Positions 43,330-52,494 of a stretch of 64,000 nt of DNA are shown one piece after another (the first letter of the stretch is position 1; the number at the start of each line of letters is the position of its first letter). The DNA comes from Niallia taxi. GTDB lineage: Bacteria; Bacillota; Bacilli; Bacillales; Cytobacillaceae. The stretch is taken from assembly GCF_004005475.1 (NCBI RefSeq), contig NZ_RZTZ01000008.1:62001-126000 (forward strand), read 5' to 3'. Both the position numbers and the translations under genes were made by a program. Under the pieces are notes generated by a model. The model had not been told where the DNA came from. It ran no database searches and saw only the letters and a program-made list of their open reading frames with translations.

Positions 43330-43920
43330 ATGACAACATTAAATCCGAAGGTTGATGAGTTTATAAATAATGCCAAGAGCTGGCAGGAGGAATATGTGAA
43401 GCTAAGAAGCATCATTCTCGACTGCGAGCTTACTGAAGAATTTAAGTGGATGCATCCCTGTTATACGCTAAATAACAAAAACATTGTGTTAATACATGGC
43501 TTTAAAGAATATGTTGCATTGCTGTTTCATAAAGGTGCGCTGCTAAAGGATCCAGAGGGGATTTTAGTTCAACAAACAGAAAATGTTCAAGCAGCCCGTC
43601 AAATTCGCTTTACTAATTTACAAGAAATAGTCGAAAAGGAAGCAGTATTAAAAGCCTACATTCACGAAGCAATAGCAGTCGAGGAAGCTGGTTTAGAGGT
43701 AGAGCTTAAAAAGAATGAGGAATATAGCGTACCAGAAGAGCTTCAGCAAAAATTTGCTGAAAATCCTGCTTTTAAAGAAGCTTTTGAAGCATTAACTCCT
43801 GGGAGACAGAGAGCCTATCTGTTACATTTTTCCCAAGCAAAACAGGCGAAAACAAGAGAGGCAAGAATAGAAAAGTATTTACCGCATATTCTTGAGGGGA
43901 AAGGCTTAAATGATAAGTAA
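43330..43920 (+). CDS. YdeI family protein
   Basis: A 196-residue protein with an N-terminal DUF1801-like part (NPKVDEFINNAKSWQEEYVKLR, FKWMHPCYTLNNKNIVLIHGFKEYVALLFHKGAL) and a C-terminal YdeI/OmpD-associated helical region (FEALTPGRQRAYLLHFSQAK, TREARIEKYLPHILEG). Function is unknown, though relatives are induced by stress. Strong terminator downstream. Confidence 0.85.
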   Translation: MTTLNPKVDEFINNAKSWQEEYVKLRSIILDCELTEEFKWMHPCYTLNNKNIVLIHGFKEYVALLFHKGALLKDPEGILVQQTENVQAARQIRFTNLQEIVEKEAVLKAYIHEAIAVEEAGLEVELKKNEEYSVPEELQQKFAENPAFKEAFEALTPGRQRAYLLHFSQAKQAKTREARIEKYLPHILEGKGLNDK

Positions 43921-43934
43921 ATAAAATAGCGATT

Positions 43935-43966
43935 AAACCTTCCGTTATATTTGGAAGGTTTTTTGT
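43935..43966 (+). terminator. Terminator after the YdeI-like gene
   Basis: AAACCTTCC / GGAAGGTTT-type stem with a 9-base loop and a T-run. Confidence 0.85.
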
Positions 43967-43985
43967 TACCCCCAAAAAACAAGAA

Positions 43986-44019
43986 AAGAACGATCATGCC
44001 ACTGCATGATCGTTCTTCT
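43986..44019 (-). terminator. Terminator of the CDF gene
   Basis: AAGAACGATCATGC pairs perfectly with GCATGATCGTTCTT over a 4-base loop. On the minus strand the stem is followed by TTTTCTTG. Confidence 0.8.
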
Positions 44020-44023
44020 AATA

Positions 44024-44995
44024 TTATATGTTTGGATTTTCTTCCGGTTTCCAATTAAGAATGCCGTCATCTTTAACGAACTCGATAATAACATCTGTAA
44101 TGCCTTCTACTTGTCCAATTTTAGCCTCTATCCGAAGTCTGACATTATCTGCTTCAGCGATAGTAAGAGTTGGAGCCAGCTCCACCTTTACTTCCACATG
44201 GAAGTGTTCGCCCTCTTTAATAACGACTAATTCTTGGATATCTTTTACTAAAGGATCCTGCATGACAAGCTGACCAATTTGGATTTCCATTTCATCATCT
44301 GATTCGCCAATTACACCTGCAGCATTGTCAAGAAATACCTTTCCAACAACAAAGAACATCATTATTCCGATAATAACGGAAGCAATTCCCTCTAATGCAT
44401 GGAAACCAGTATATTTAGAAATGATAACAGCAGCTAAAGCGAGCAGACCGCCACCAGCAGCAACTAAATCCTCCATGAAAACTAATTTTGTGGCTGGTTT
44501 AGCTTTCCCAACTAACTGAAAGCTTTTGAAAATGATCTGCATGCCTTTTGCCGAAGAATTTGTTTCATGCATGATTTCCTTCATTGCTTTGTATAGCACA
44601 GAAGATTCTAAAACGACGCCGATAGCTAATACAGATACAACAATCGCAAATCCAGCAGATTCTGTTGGGTGAATGATATGATGAACGCCCTCTTTAATCG
44701 TTTCATAACTCATAATACCAACAATTAATACTGCACCTAGTAATACTAAGTTGACTAATCTTCCAAAACCACTAGGAAATCGTTCTGTTGGAGCCTTTTT
44801 AGAAAGTGCTGAACCAATATAAACAAAAAATTGATTGGCTGCATCCCCGATTCCGTGCATGGTTTCTGCAAACATTGCAACGTTTCCTGTCAAGGCAAAG
44901 GCAATTCCTCTAATTGTGGCAATAATTGCATTGACAATCCCTGCGGTTAATGCCGCTTTGTTTCCCTGTTTCAATAGAATAAATAACTCTTTCAT
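44024..44995 (-). CDS. Cation diffusion facilitator (CDF) transporter
   Basis: A 323-residue divalent-metal exporter: six membrane segments, the FAETMHGIGDAANQFFVYIG motif (metal-site residues His and Asp in segment 2) and EDLVAAGGGLLALAAV in segment 5, then a cytoplasmic CTD (about 230-323) with EHFHVEVKVEL. The segment-2 site carries ETMH..GD in place of the HxxxD of ZitB/CzcD, so the metal is not certain. Acts as a proton antiporter of Zn, Mn, Fe or similar ions. Monocistronic. Confidence 0.87.
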   Translation of the reverse strand: MKELFILLKQGNKAALTAGIVNAIIATIRGIAFALTGNVAMFAETMHGIGDAANQFFVYIGSALSKKAPTERFPSGFGRLVNLVLLGAVLIVGIMSYETIKEGVHHIIHPTESAGFAIVVSVLAIGVVLESSVLYKAMKEIMHETNSSAKGMQIIFKSFQLVGKAKPATKLVFMEDLVAAGGGLLALAAVIISKYTGFHALEGIASVIIGIMMFFVVGKVFLDNAAGVIGESDDEMEIQIGQLVMQDPLVKDIQELVVIKEGEHFHVEVKVELAPTLTIAEADNVRLRIEAKIGQVEGITDVIIEFVKDDGILNWKPEENPNI

Positions 44996-45280
44996 TTCTC
45001 GTTGTTCCTTCTTTCCTTTGGTTGATATATAACATTATACATATTTCCAAGAGGAATTATATCCCATATGATGTTTTTTATGAGTAAATCAACCATATAA
45101 AGCGGAATTTTAATAAAAAATAGGTATATTCAGAGCGATTTCCGAAAGTGCTCTTTCTTTTATTTTCCTTCTTATTTATTTAACAAATTGTGTCGGTATA
45201 CTTCCTAGCATTAATGGTAAAATGGACAAGTATAGGATACTTATAAAATAACATTACATATCGAAAGGGAGTATGAAGCA

Positions 45281-45988
45281 TTGGAATTGAAAACGGTTAT
45301 GGAAGAGCTAGAAGCACTTGGTAAGGAAAGAATGAAAAAAATGTATATGACAAATGGTGCACAGGAGCCATTGTTTGGGGCAGCAACAGGTGCAATGAAA
45401 CCAATTAAAAGGAAAATAAAAATAAATCAGCCGTTGGCAGAAGAGCTATACGCAACAGGAAACTATGATGCTATGTATTTTGCAGGTGTTATTGCCGATC
45501 CAAAAGCGATGACGGAAGCGGATTTTAATCGTTGGATTGATAAAGCATACTTTTATATGCTGTCAGATTATGTGGTAGCGGTAACATTGTCGGAGTCAGA
45601 TATTGCTCAAGAGGTTTCAGATAAATGGATTGAAAGCGGAGAAGAGCTGAAAATGTCGGCAGGATGGAGCTGTTATTGTTGGCTTTTAGGCAATCGTAAG
45701 GACAGTGAATTCTCTGAAGACAAGATTTCTAATATGCTTGATAAGGTGAAAGCTTCGATTCACGAGGCACCAGAACGAACTAAATCAGCGATGAATAATT
45801 TTGTATACACGGTTGGCGTTTCCTATAAACCGCTTCATGAAAAAGCAGTTGAAACTGCAAAGCAAATAGGTGTGGTAGAAATGAAACGGGATAATAAAAA
45901 AAGCAGTTTTCTTAATGCATCTGAAAATATCCAAAAACAAGTGGATTTAGGAAAGCTTGGCTTCAAACGCAAGTATGTTAGATGTTAA
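45281..45988 (+). CDS. AlkD-like DNA alkylation repair protein
   Basis: A 235-residue all-helical protein of the DNA alkylation repair (AlkC/AlkD, HEAT-like) family: TVMEELEALGKERMKKMYM, NYDAMYFAGVIADP and AYFYMLSDYVVAVTL. AlkD removes N3- and N7-alkyl purines without base flipping. The key AlkD residues cannot be confirmed by eye. AAAGGGA precedes the TTG at 45281. A UvrA-like ATPase starts 72 bases downstream on the same strand, suggesting a two-gene DNA-damage unit. Confidence 0.8.
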   Translation: MELKTVMEELEALGKERMKKMYMTNGAQEPLFGAATGAMKPIKRKIKINQPLAEELYATGNYDAMYFAGVIADPKAMTEADFNRWIDKAYFYMLSDYVVAVTLSESDIAQEVSDKWIESGEELKMSAGWSCYCWLLGNRKDSEFSEDKISNMLDKVKASIHEAPERTKSAMNNFVYTVGVSYKPLHEKAVETAKQIGVVEMKRDNKKSSFLNASENIQKQVDLGKLGFKRKYVRC

Positions 45989-46060
45989 CAGCAGCTTGAT
46001 CTGTTGAAATACTAGCAAATTCGTTGCATGTATGTAGAAAAGGGAGAGGATATAACGCCG

Positions 46061-49000
46061 ATGAAAATAAATCAATTAATTGCCAACAATATTAATCGCT
46101 TAAATACCGTTTTGCCTGAGGATTTATCGTTAGGAATTGCCGGATTATCCGGTTCTGGAAAAACAACATTTTGCCAAACGATAGGGGAGGAATCAAAAAA
46201 ACGGCTCGTTTCTTTACTTCCTAAGGCTGAATATCAGTATCTGTTTTCTAATATAATGGAAACGAATTTTAGTGCCATCAAGATGGAGGACATGCCTTTA
46301 GTTCTGTTTCTTGGAAAATCATCGATTTCATCGAATCCACGCTCAACAATAGGTACACATACAGGTGTTTTTAAGGAAATTCGGGAAAGGTTGGGTGAAA
46401 CCTTTCATGTTTCACCAGAAGTATTCTCCTTTAATAATGCCTTAGGCTGGTGTCCTGCATGTAAGGGGCGCGGTACTACCAAAAACGTTGCATGCAAAAA
46501 ATGCGAGGGTAGACGTTATAATCCCGAGGTAGAGCAATATACGCTGTCCTTATTTAATCAGCCACATAGCATCTCTGATATTAATGATTTAAGTATGGAA
46601 ACAATTCTATCATTATCAGACGAATTAAATATAAGCGACGAAAGACAAAAAATCCTCCAAAATATCATCAATATGAATATTGGCTATTTGTCGTTAAACC
46701 GCATAATGGGGACATTATCAGGCGGAGAATTAACGCGGATGTACTTAGCGGAGTTTATGGCAGCCAGCAGTAACAGTGTGATCATTATTGACGAAATTTC
46801 CGTTGGACTTGATCATAATACGTTGCTGCAAATTTTGGAGCAAATCAAACAACTCGGTTATAAAAATCAAATTTGGCTTATTGACCACTCTGATACAGTT
46901 TTGAATACGACAGATGAGCAATTGTTTTTCGGTCCAGGCAGTGGAAAATACGGCGGGAAAATTGTCAAAGAATCACCTCGGCCTGAACCAGTATATTGGA
47001 GTCGTAAACAAGAAGATCCCACTGATTATTATCAATTTCACGACCTATACTGTCGAAACATTCAAATGGATAAAATCCAAATCCCCAAAAACAGACTTGT
47101 TACCTTTACAGGTGAATCTGGATGTGGCAAATCGACACTTGTAAACGAATGTATCTCAAAGGATTTTATGAAGCGATATCCAAAGGATAAGCTGGTCATG
47201 GTTGGACAAGACCGAAACCAATCGATTACAAGCAGGTCCACAATTGCGACATTCCTTGATATAAAAAAGAAGCTCACGAAATACAGTGAAGATATTGATG
47301 ACATCTTCCAGCGTTCCATAGAAGATATTATTGCGGAGCTTCCTACTGAAGATATTGCCCATAAACGGTTGAGCTTGCTCATTAAACTTGGACTAGGTTA
47401 CTTGACATTAGAAAGAAAAACACAAACATTATCAACTGGCGAGTTTCAATGTGTTCATTTAGTTTCTGAGCTGTATGCAAAAACTAGAAATCCACATACA
47501 TTATTTATTTTCGATGAACCATCAAAAGGATTATCTCAAAATATATTAAACCAGTTTATTGATAGCGTTAGGGTTATTTTACATGACGAATCTGTTTCGA
47601 TCATTATGATTGAACATAATGCCTATATGCTAGAAAGCTCTGATTTTATCATTGATTTTGGCAAAAGGCAGCAGGAGCCTGTCAGACATCTTGATGTCGT
47701 CGGTCATGATAACTATTTTACAAAGGATACTAATGAACATGATTATGCTCCTGTACATATTTCTTCCACTTTAGAAGATAAAAACGGGATTACTTACTTA
47801 AAAGAAAACCATATTGAATACTTTAAAAGTGCGGAAAACACATATAAAGGTGGTATTTTAAAAAGCTTATCTTCCATGGCTCGGTTGATTTACGGTGAAT
47901 ATGAATCAGATAAAATTGCACCTGTTATCGCTATTGATTTAGAAAGACACTTATATAGTCAATACAGTTTTCTTTATGAAATGGGCGGATTGATTAATCA
48001 TCTAGTTGCTGCACATCCAACAAATAAAGATACGAGAAGCTTTGATTTTTTCAGTCAGGATAATCATTGTCCAAGCTGTTCAGGTCGGATGGAAGTGGAG
48101 AAGTTTGATTTTGACTTAGTTATTCAAGATAAAACAGTTCCATTTTGGGACGGGCTTTTACATCCGGACGTGATGGAGGTGTTGAAATTCTATCAGCATG
48201 CCAAAATAGAGTTCCTGTTTGCAGAAATAAAAAATGAACTTGGCCAGGATTTGAGTAAAAGCTACAATGATTTGACAGAAGCGGAAAAACATACTTTTTT
48301 ATATGGATACTGGGAAAAATCATTTTATGACAAAGCAACAAAATCCTCGAAAAAGTGGGAAGGCTTTAACTTTATCCTTGGACGGTATATGGTTATTTCC
48401 AAATCAATAATAAAAGAACAAATGAAGCAATCAAAGGAAATGATTCCTTGCCCAATTTGTAAAGGAACCATATTAAACCATAAGAAAAAATTGAGCTTTG
48501 ATAACATTGATATTAGAGAGATAATCCAAAAGCCGATTAATCAAGTGATTGAAATAGTAGGAAAAGTACCTGAGCTAGAAAAGCTTCACTCCATCGTTGG
48601 CGGCGACATGGTTCTTACACAAGATGTCTCGTTACTTCCGAGAAAAACACAGGTAGCATTGAAAATGTTTGAGTTAGAACAAGCAAGCTTTGCCGGTTAT
48701 GAGGTGGTCCTACAAAATGCATTGCCATTCTGGGGCCAAATTAACAGGAATATAGAAGCAATAAGCAGCAAAAATCAGCTGACAATCTGTGATTTTGCCA
48801 AAATTGAAGAAACAAGGGAAGACATTATTGATAAGTATTTCACTAATGGTAAATTCAAAAAACTAACTTATGTATATGAAGCGTTTGGCTATAAAAAGCT
48901 TGTAACGCAAATCAACAAAATAAAAACAAGCCATCAATGTCCATTCTGCAAAGGAAAAAAAGTCATTTCAGAGGACAATTTGCATGATGGTGTTTATAAA

Positions 49001-49228
49001 TTATCCGTTCCTTGTGTCAGCTGCTATGCGAGCGGCATTAACGACGAAGGTCGTAAAGAGCTGGTTGAAGGAATTCAAGTACAAACATGGCTGACAGGCA
49101 AAGTAAGGGATGTGGTGGAAGCTGCAAATATGGAGGAAGTTGCAGATATACCAATTTTCAACCGGATACGAGAGCTGAATAAACGAGATTTAATGGCAGT
49201 ATACCATTATCTTGAGCAGAGTAAATAA
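46061..49228 (+). CDS. Divergent UvrA-like tandem ATPase with extra zinc fingers
   Basis: A 1055-residue protein with two compact UvrA-type ABC domains: Walker A at about 29 (GLSGSGKTT) and 350 (GESGCGKST), signatures LSGGE (about 219) and the weaker LSTGE (about 456), Walker B IIIDEISVGLD and IFDEPSKGLS. Both halves carry the STIGTHTGVFKEI / STIATFLDIKK-like stretch of UvrA domain II. The first has a zinc module (CPACKGRG, CKKCEGRRYNPE); the usual UvrB-binding and insertion domains are missing. The C-terminal 480 residues are new and bear CxxC pairs near 669, 796, 959 and 984. GGGAGAGGA favours ATG 46061 over 46028. Probably DNA damage binding, or drug resistance as with DrrC. Confidence 0.75.
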   Translation: MKINQLIANNINRLNTVLPEDLSLGIAGLSGSGKTTFCQTIGEESKKRLVSLLPKAEYQYLFSNIMETNFSAIKMEDMPLVLFLGKSSISSNPRSTIGTHTGVFKEIRERLGETFHVSPEVFSFNNALGWCPACKGRGTTKNVACKKCEGRRYNPEVEQYTLSLFNQPHSISDINDLSMETILSLSDELNISDERQKILQNIINMNIGYLSLNRIMGTLSGGELTRMYLAEFMAASSNSVIIIDEISVGLDHNTLLQILEQIKQLGYKNQIWLIDHSDTVLNTTDEQLFFGPGSGKYGGKIVKESPRPEPVYWSRKQEDPTDYYQFHDLYCRNIQMDKIQIPKNRLVTFTGESGCGKSTLVNECISKDFMKRYPKDKLVMVGQDRNQSITSRSTIATFLDIKKKLTKYSEDIDDIFQRSIEDIIAELPTEDIAHKRLSLLIKLGLGYLTLERKTQTLSTGEFQCVHLVSELYAKTRNPHTLFIFDEPSKGLSQNILNQFIDSVRVILHDESVSIIMIEHNAYMLESSDFIIDFGKRQQEPVRHLDVVGHDNYFTKDTNEHDYAPVHISSTLEDKNGITYLKENHIEYFKSAENTYKGGILKSLSSMARLIYGEYESDKIAPVIAIDLERHLYSQYSFLYEMGGLINHLVAAHPTNKDTRSFDFFSQDNHCPSCSGRMEVEKFDFDLVIQDKTVPFWDGLLHPDVMEVLKFYQHAKIEFLFAEIKNELGQDLSKSYNDLTEAEKHTFLYGYWEKSFYDKATKSSKKWEGFNFILGRYMVISKSIIKEQMKQSKEMIPCPICKGTILNHKKKLSFDNIDIREIIQKPINQVIEIVGKVPELEKLHSIVGGDMVLTQDVSLLPRKTQVALKMFELEQASFAGYEVVLQNALPFWGQINRNIEAISSKNQLTICDFAKIEETREDIIDKYFTNGKFKKLTYVYEAFGYKKLVTQINKIKTSHQCPFCKGKKVISEDNLHDGVYKLSVPCVSCYASGINDEGRKELVEGIQVQTWLTGKVRDVVEAANMEEVADIPIFNRIRELNKRDLMAVYHYLEQSK

Positions 49229-49233
49229 AATGA

Positions 49234-49275
49234 AAAGACAATAGATGACTCATCCATCTATTGTCTTTCTATTTC
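49234..49275 (+). terminator. Terminator after the UvrA-like gene
   Basis: AAAGACAATAGATG / CATCTATTGTCTTT 14-bp perfect stem, then TTCTATTTCTT. Confidence 0.85.
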
Positions 49276-49364
49276 TTCACAAAAAGTTCAGCTGCTTCTG
49301 CTTGAAGAGTATGCTATTGTTAAGAAAAAGAATATTCTTAATTTAAGGGGGAGGCAGGAAACTA

Positions 49365-49799
49365 TTGAATCAAAAGACAGAAAAAATAATAAGTGGTTTT
49401 TGTGGGTTCTGGGAACTGATAAGTGAAAAATGCTCTTATTCTATTGGTGAGCCACCAAAGGCAGGAACCTATCAGCTTAAAATTGATAAGGGCAAGGTCC
49501 AGTTTCATGTTAGCTGGGTTGATAAAGACAGTAAAAAGTTCCAGGTGGAATTTTCAGGAATACCGAATGGAATAAAGTATCCATATGAAGATAATCCCCA
49601 TGTGGACACTGTAAAGTATGAAATAACATCCGCTGGCGACTTTATGTCAATCGCTTATAAAGGTAATCTCATAATAAATGAAGCTAGCAGAGTATTATCA
49701 GAAGACGGCAATTTTTTGTATGTTACGCAAAAGGTACTTGGACCAGATGGAGAGCTGCATGCTAATTCTTCTGTATATAAAAGGCAAGTAATGTTATAG
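49365..49799 (+). CDS. Hypothetical lipocalin-like protein
   Basis: A 144-residue beta-rich soluble protein (GFWELISEKCSYSIG ... GTYQLKIDKGKVQFHVSWVD ... NSSVYKRQ) that looks like a small beta-barrel of the lipocalin-like kind. No catalytic motif or signal peptide. GGGGGAGG at 49348-49355 supports the TTG at 49365. Function unknown. Confidence 0.6.
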   Translation: MNQKTEKIISGFCGFWELISEKCSYSIGEPPKAGTYQLKIDKGKVQFHVSWVDKDSKKFQVEFSGIPNGIKYPYEDNPHVDTVKYEITSAGDFMSIAYKGNLIINEASRVLSEDGNFLYVTQKVLGPDGELHANSSVYKRQVML

Positions 49800-49819
49800 A
49801 CAAGGAGATAGTGCATTAA

Positions 49820-49852
49820 AAAAGAAGTACGTTTAAACGTACTTCTTTTTTT
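49820..49852. terminator. Perfect palindromic terminator
   Basis: AAAGAAGTACGTTT and its exact complement, followed by a T-run, end the lipocalin-like gene. Confidence 0.88.
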
Positions 49853-49971
49853 CATATATAATTTTATATTATCTTTTTTTAAAATCGCAGCAAAAAACCA
49901 AGATAAACCCATTGTAATTGGTCTAATTCTGTGATAATCTTATAAAGGTTCACATTTTGAAATTAATTTTA

Positions 49972-50006
49972 CGTATAATTATCCTATTTTCTACTTTAAT
50001 TATACG
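49972..50006. promoter_or_regulatory. Inverted repeat upstream of helD
   Basis: CGTATAATTA (49972-49981) and TAATTATACG (49997-50006) form a perfect 10-bp inverted repeat with a 15-base centre, 59 bases before the helD start. Each arm contains TATAAT or ATTATA, so it may be a pair of opposed -10 elements or a repressor site. Confidence 0.45.
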
Positions 50007-50064
50007 ACGTGAACGAGCCATTAGTCAACCTTTTTTTTAAAAATTTTTTCTGAGGAGTGTTGCT

Positions 50065-52401
50065 ATGAATTCCGAATTTCAAAAGGAACAAATACGGGTA
50101 GCAAGTGTGACACAGGTAATTACGGAAGAAATGAAAAAAATGGAGGATGAGACTGTAAAAAGCAAAAATGAAGTTGTTCATATCCGCAGGCATTTTTGGG
50201 ATGAGGTGAAGGTGAATACAGAAACCTTTGATGACTATCTTGAGACGATAATTAACCTGCGGCAAGAGGCTCAAGTTTTGTCAGTAAGTCAAAGCATTCA
50301 TAATCATGCTGCTAAGCGTTTATCCACATTACGGAGAATGCAGGAGGTTCCTTATTTTGGCCGAATAGATTTTTTGGAGGAAGGGGAATTAGCTAAGGAA
50401 CATATTTATATAGGGATCGCCTCACTTAGTGATTCTAGTGGCGAGGATTTCCTGATTTACGATTGGAGAGCTCCAATTTCTAGTGTCTACTACGATTATC
50501 AGCCTGGAGCTGTTCAGTACCAAACACCTGGGGGAACAGTTTACGGTTCCCTTGAGAAAAAGTGGCAATACCTTTGCCGTGGCGGCTCACTTCAATCTAT
50601 GTTCGATACAAGTCTGACTATTGGGGACGAAATATTGCAGCAGGTGCTCGGTGAAGGAACAGGTAAACAGATGCATAATATCGTAGCGACAATTCAACAG
50701 GATCAAAACCAGATTATTCGTTTTGATCATAAGAGACTGCTTATCGTGCATGGTGCAGCAGGCAGTGGCAAGACATCTGCAGCTCTCCAGCGAATTGCGT
50801 ATCTGCTTTACAAATATAGAGATAGTCTGAATGCGGATCAAATCATTCTTTTTTCACCTAATTCGATGTTTAGCAGTTATGTTTCCAATGTGCTTCCAGA
50901 GCTTGGTGAGGAGAATATGCAGCAGGTTACATTTCAGGAATATTTAAATCACCATCTGAGTAAAAAGTTCCATGTTGAAAACCCTTATGAGCAATTGGAA
51001 TATATACTAACTGCAGAAAAGAGTCCTTCATACAACGCAAGGCTTGCAAGTATCCGTTTTAAAGCATCGACCGCTTTTTTTGAAGCGATTCAAGCATACA
51101 GGCTGTCGCTAGAATTATCGGGAATGCTATTTAAGGACATAATCTTCAGAGGGAAAGCAATTGTAACGGCACAAGAAATTGCGGAAAGGTTTTATGAACA
51201 CGATACAGAACTTCGCTTTCATAATCGACTAGAAAAGCTGCAAGACTGGCTGCTGAAAAAAATAACCACGACGCAAAAGGCTGAGCGGAAACAGCAGTGG
51301 GTGCAGGAGGGAATAGAGCTGCTTAGCGATGCTGATTACCATAAGGCACGTATATACTTAGCAAAAAAACGTGGCTATAAAAGAGAAGAAATTGCCGAAT
51401 ACGAAGTGGAGCCTGCAGCACTAGCCAAACTTATTATTCAGCGGAAATTCAAGCCGTTCCGAAAGCAAATACGTGACTTTCGTTTTATTGATTTTAAAGG
51501 TATTTATAAGCAGATTTTTATAGATTCTCAAGCTTTAAAACACTGGGGTAAAGGGGAAACTCCAGTGGAATTGGCGGCCATTTGTCAAACAACAATTGAA
51601 ATGCTTGCTGAAGATAAGCTTTTTTATGAGGATGCTACACCGTTTTTACTTTTACAGGAATTAATACAAGACTTTCAGTCAAACAGCGCCATTAAACATA
51701 TTGTTGTTGATGAGGCACAGGATTATTCACCATTTCAGTTTGAGTTTTTGCGAAGATTATTTCCGGCGGCAAAAATGACAGTGCTAGGAGACTTTAATCA
51801 GGCGATCTTCGCACATGCCAGTGATAAGGTCAATTTTCACACACTTTCAAGCCTTTATGGACCAGATGAAACAGAGCTCATCAATTTGGCGAAAAGCTAT
51901 CGCTCTACTAAACCAATCATTGAATTTACTCGCCGACTTATTCCAAATGGAGCTAATATTATTCCGTTTGAACGCGACGGCGATCGTCCAGAGCTGAAGC
52001 AAGTAACAGATGCATATGAGTTGCACAGCTCCATTAAACTAAAAGTTGCTGAGTTGCAGGCTCGTGGCTTTCATAGTATTGCGATAATCTGCAAATCTGC
52101 CGAAGAAAGTATTAAAGCTTATGAATCTCTTTCAAGCATTGATCAAATTATACTAGTAAAGAGCAATGCAATCGAGTATGAACAAGGTGTAGTTGTCGTA
52201 CCAGCATATATGTCAAAGGGCATTGAGTTTGACGCAGTCATCATTTATAATGCATCAGGGCAAGTTTACGCTGATGAAAGCTTACGTAAGCTCTTTTATA
52301 CTGCCTGCACAAGAGCTATGCATTATTTACAGCTGTATAGCGTAGGTGCACCAAGCAAATTTTTGAGGGATGTATTATCGGCAGGGGTTATAGAAGCTTA
52401 A
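50065..52401 (+). CDS. helD: HelD, RNA polymerase recycling ATPase
   Basis: A 778-residue UvrD-like superfamily 1 protein of the HelD type, near the length of B. subtilis HelD. It has an N-terminal coiled-coil arm (EEMKKMEDETVKSKNEVVHI) that enters the RNA polymerase secondary channel, Walker A HGAAGSGKTSAALQRIAYLL (about 230), HIVVDEAQDYSPFQFEFLR, LGDFNQAIFA and AYMSKGIEFDAVI. HelD uses ATP to release stalled RNA polymerase, and some homologues confer rifamycin tolerance. GGAG at 50053-50056 precedes the ATG. Confidence 0.9.
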   Translation: MNSEFQKEQIRVASVTQVITEEMKKMEDETVKSKNEVVHIRRHFWDEVKVNTETFDDYLETIINLRQEAQVLSVSQSIHNHAAKRLSTLRRMQEVPYFGRIDFLEEGELAKEHIYIGIASLSDSSGEDFLIYDWRAPISSVYYDYQPGAVQYQTPGGTVYGSLEKKWQYLCRGGSLQSMFDTSLTIGDEILQQVLGEGTGKQMHNIVATIQQDQNQIIRFDHKRLLIVHGAAGSGKTSAALQRIAYLLYKYRDSLNADQIILFSPNSMFSSYVSNVLPELGEENMQQVTFQEYLNHHLSKKFHVENPYEQLEYILTAEKSPSYNARLASIRFKASTAFFEAIQAYRLSLELSGMLFKDIIFRGKAIVTAQEIAERFYEHDTELRFHNRLEKLQDWLLKKITTTQKAERKQQWVQEGIELLSDADYHKARIYLAKKRGYKREEIAEYEVEPAALAKLIIQRKFKPFRKQIRDFRFIDFKGIYKQIFIDSQALKHWGKGETPVELAAICQTTIEMLAEDKLFYEDATPFLLLQELIQDFQSNSAIKHIVVDEAQDYSPFQFEFLRRLFPAAKMTVLGDFNQAIFAHASDKVNFHTLSSLYGPDETELINLAKSYRSTKPIIEFTRRLIPNGANIIPFERDGDRPELKQVTDAYELHSSIKLKVAELQARGFHSIAIICKSAEESIKAYESLSSIDQIILVKSNAIEYEQGVVVVPAYMSKGIEFDAVIIYNASGQVYADESLRKLFYTACTRAMHYLQLYSVGAPSKFLRDVLSAGVIEA

Positions 52402-52494
52402 ATTATTTACACAAAACGAGAGTCGCTTTTTTATAAAAACATTTTGCACTTCATTTTCATTATTCTATTTAACAAGGAAAGTAGGAATGATCCA

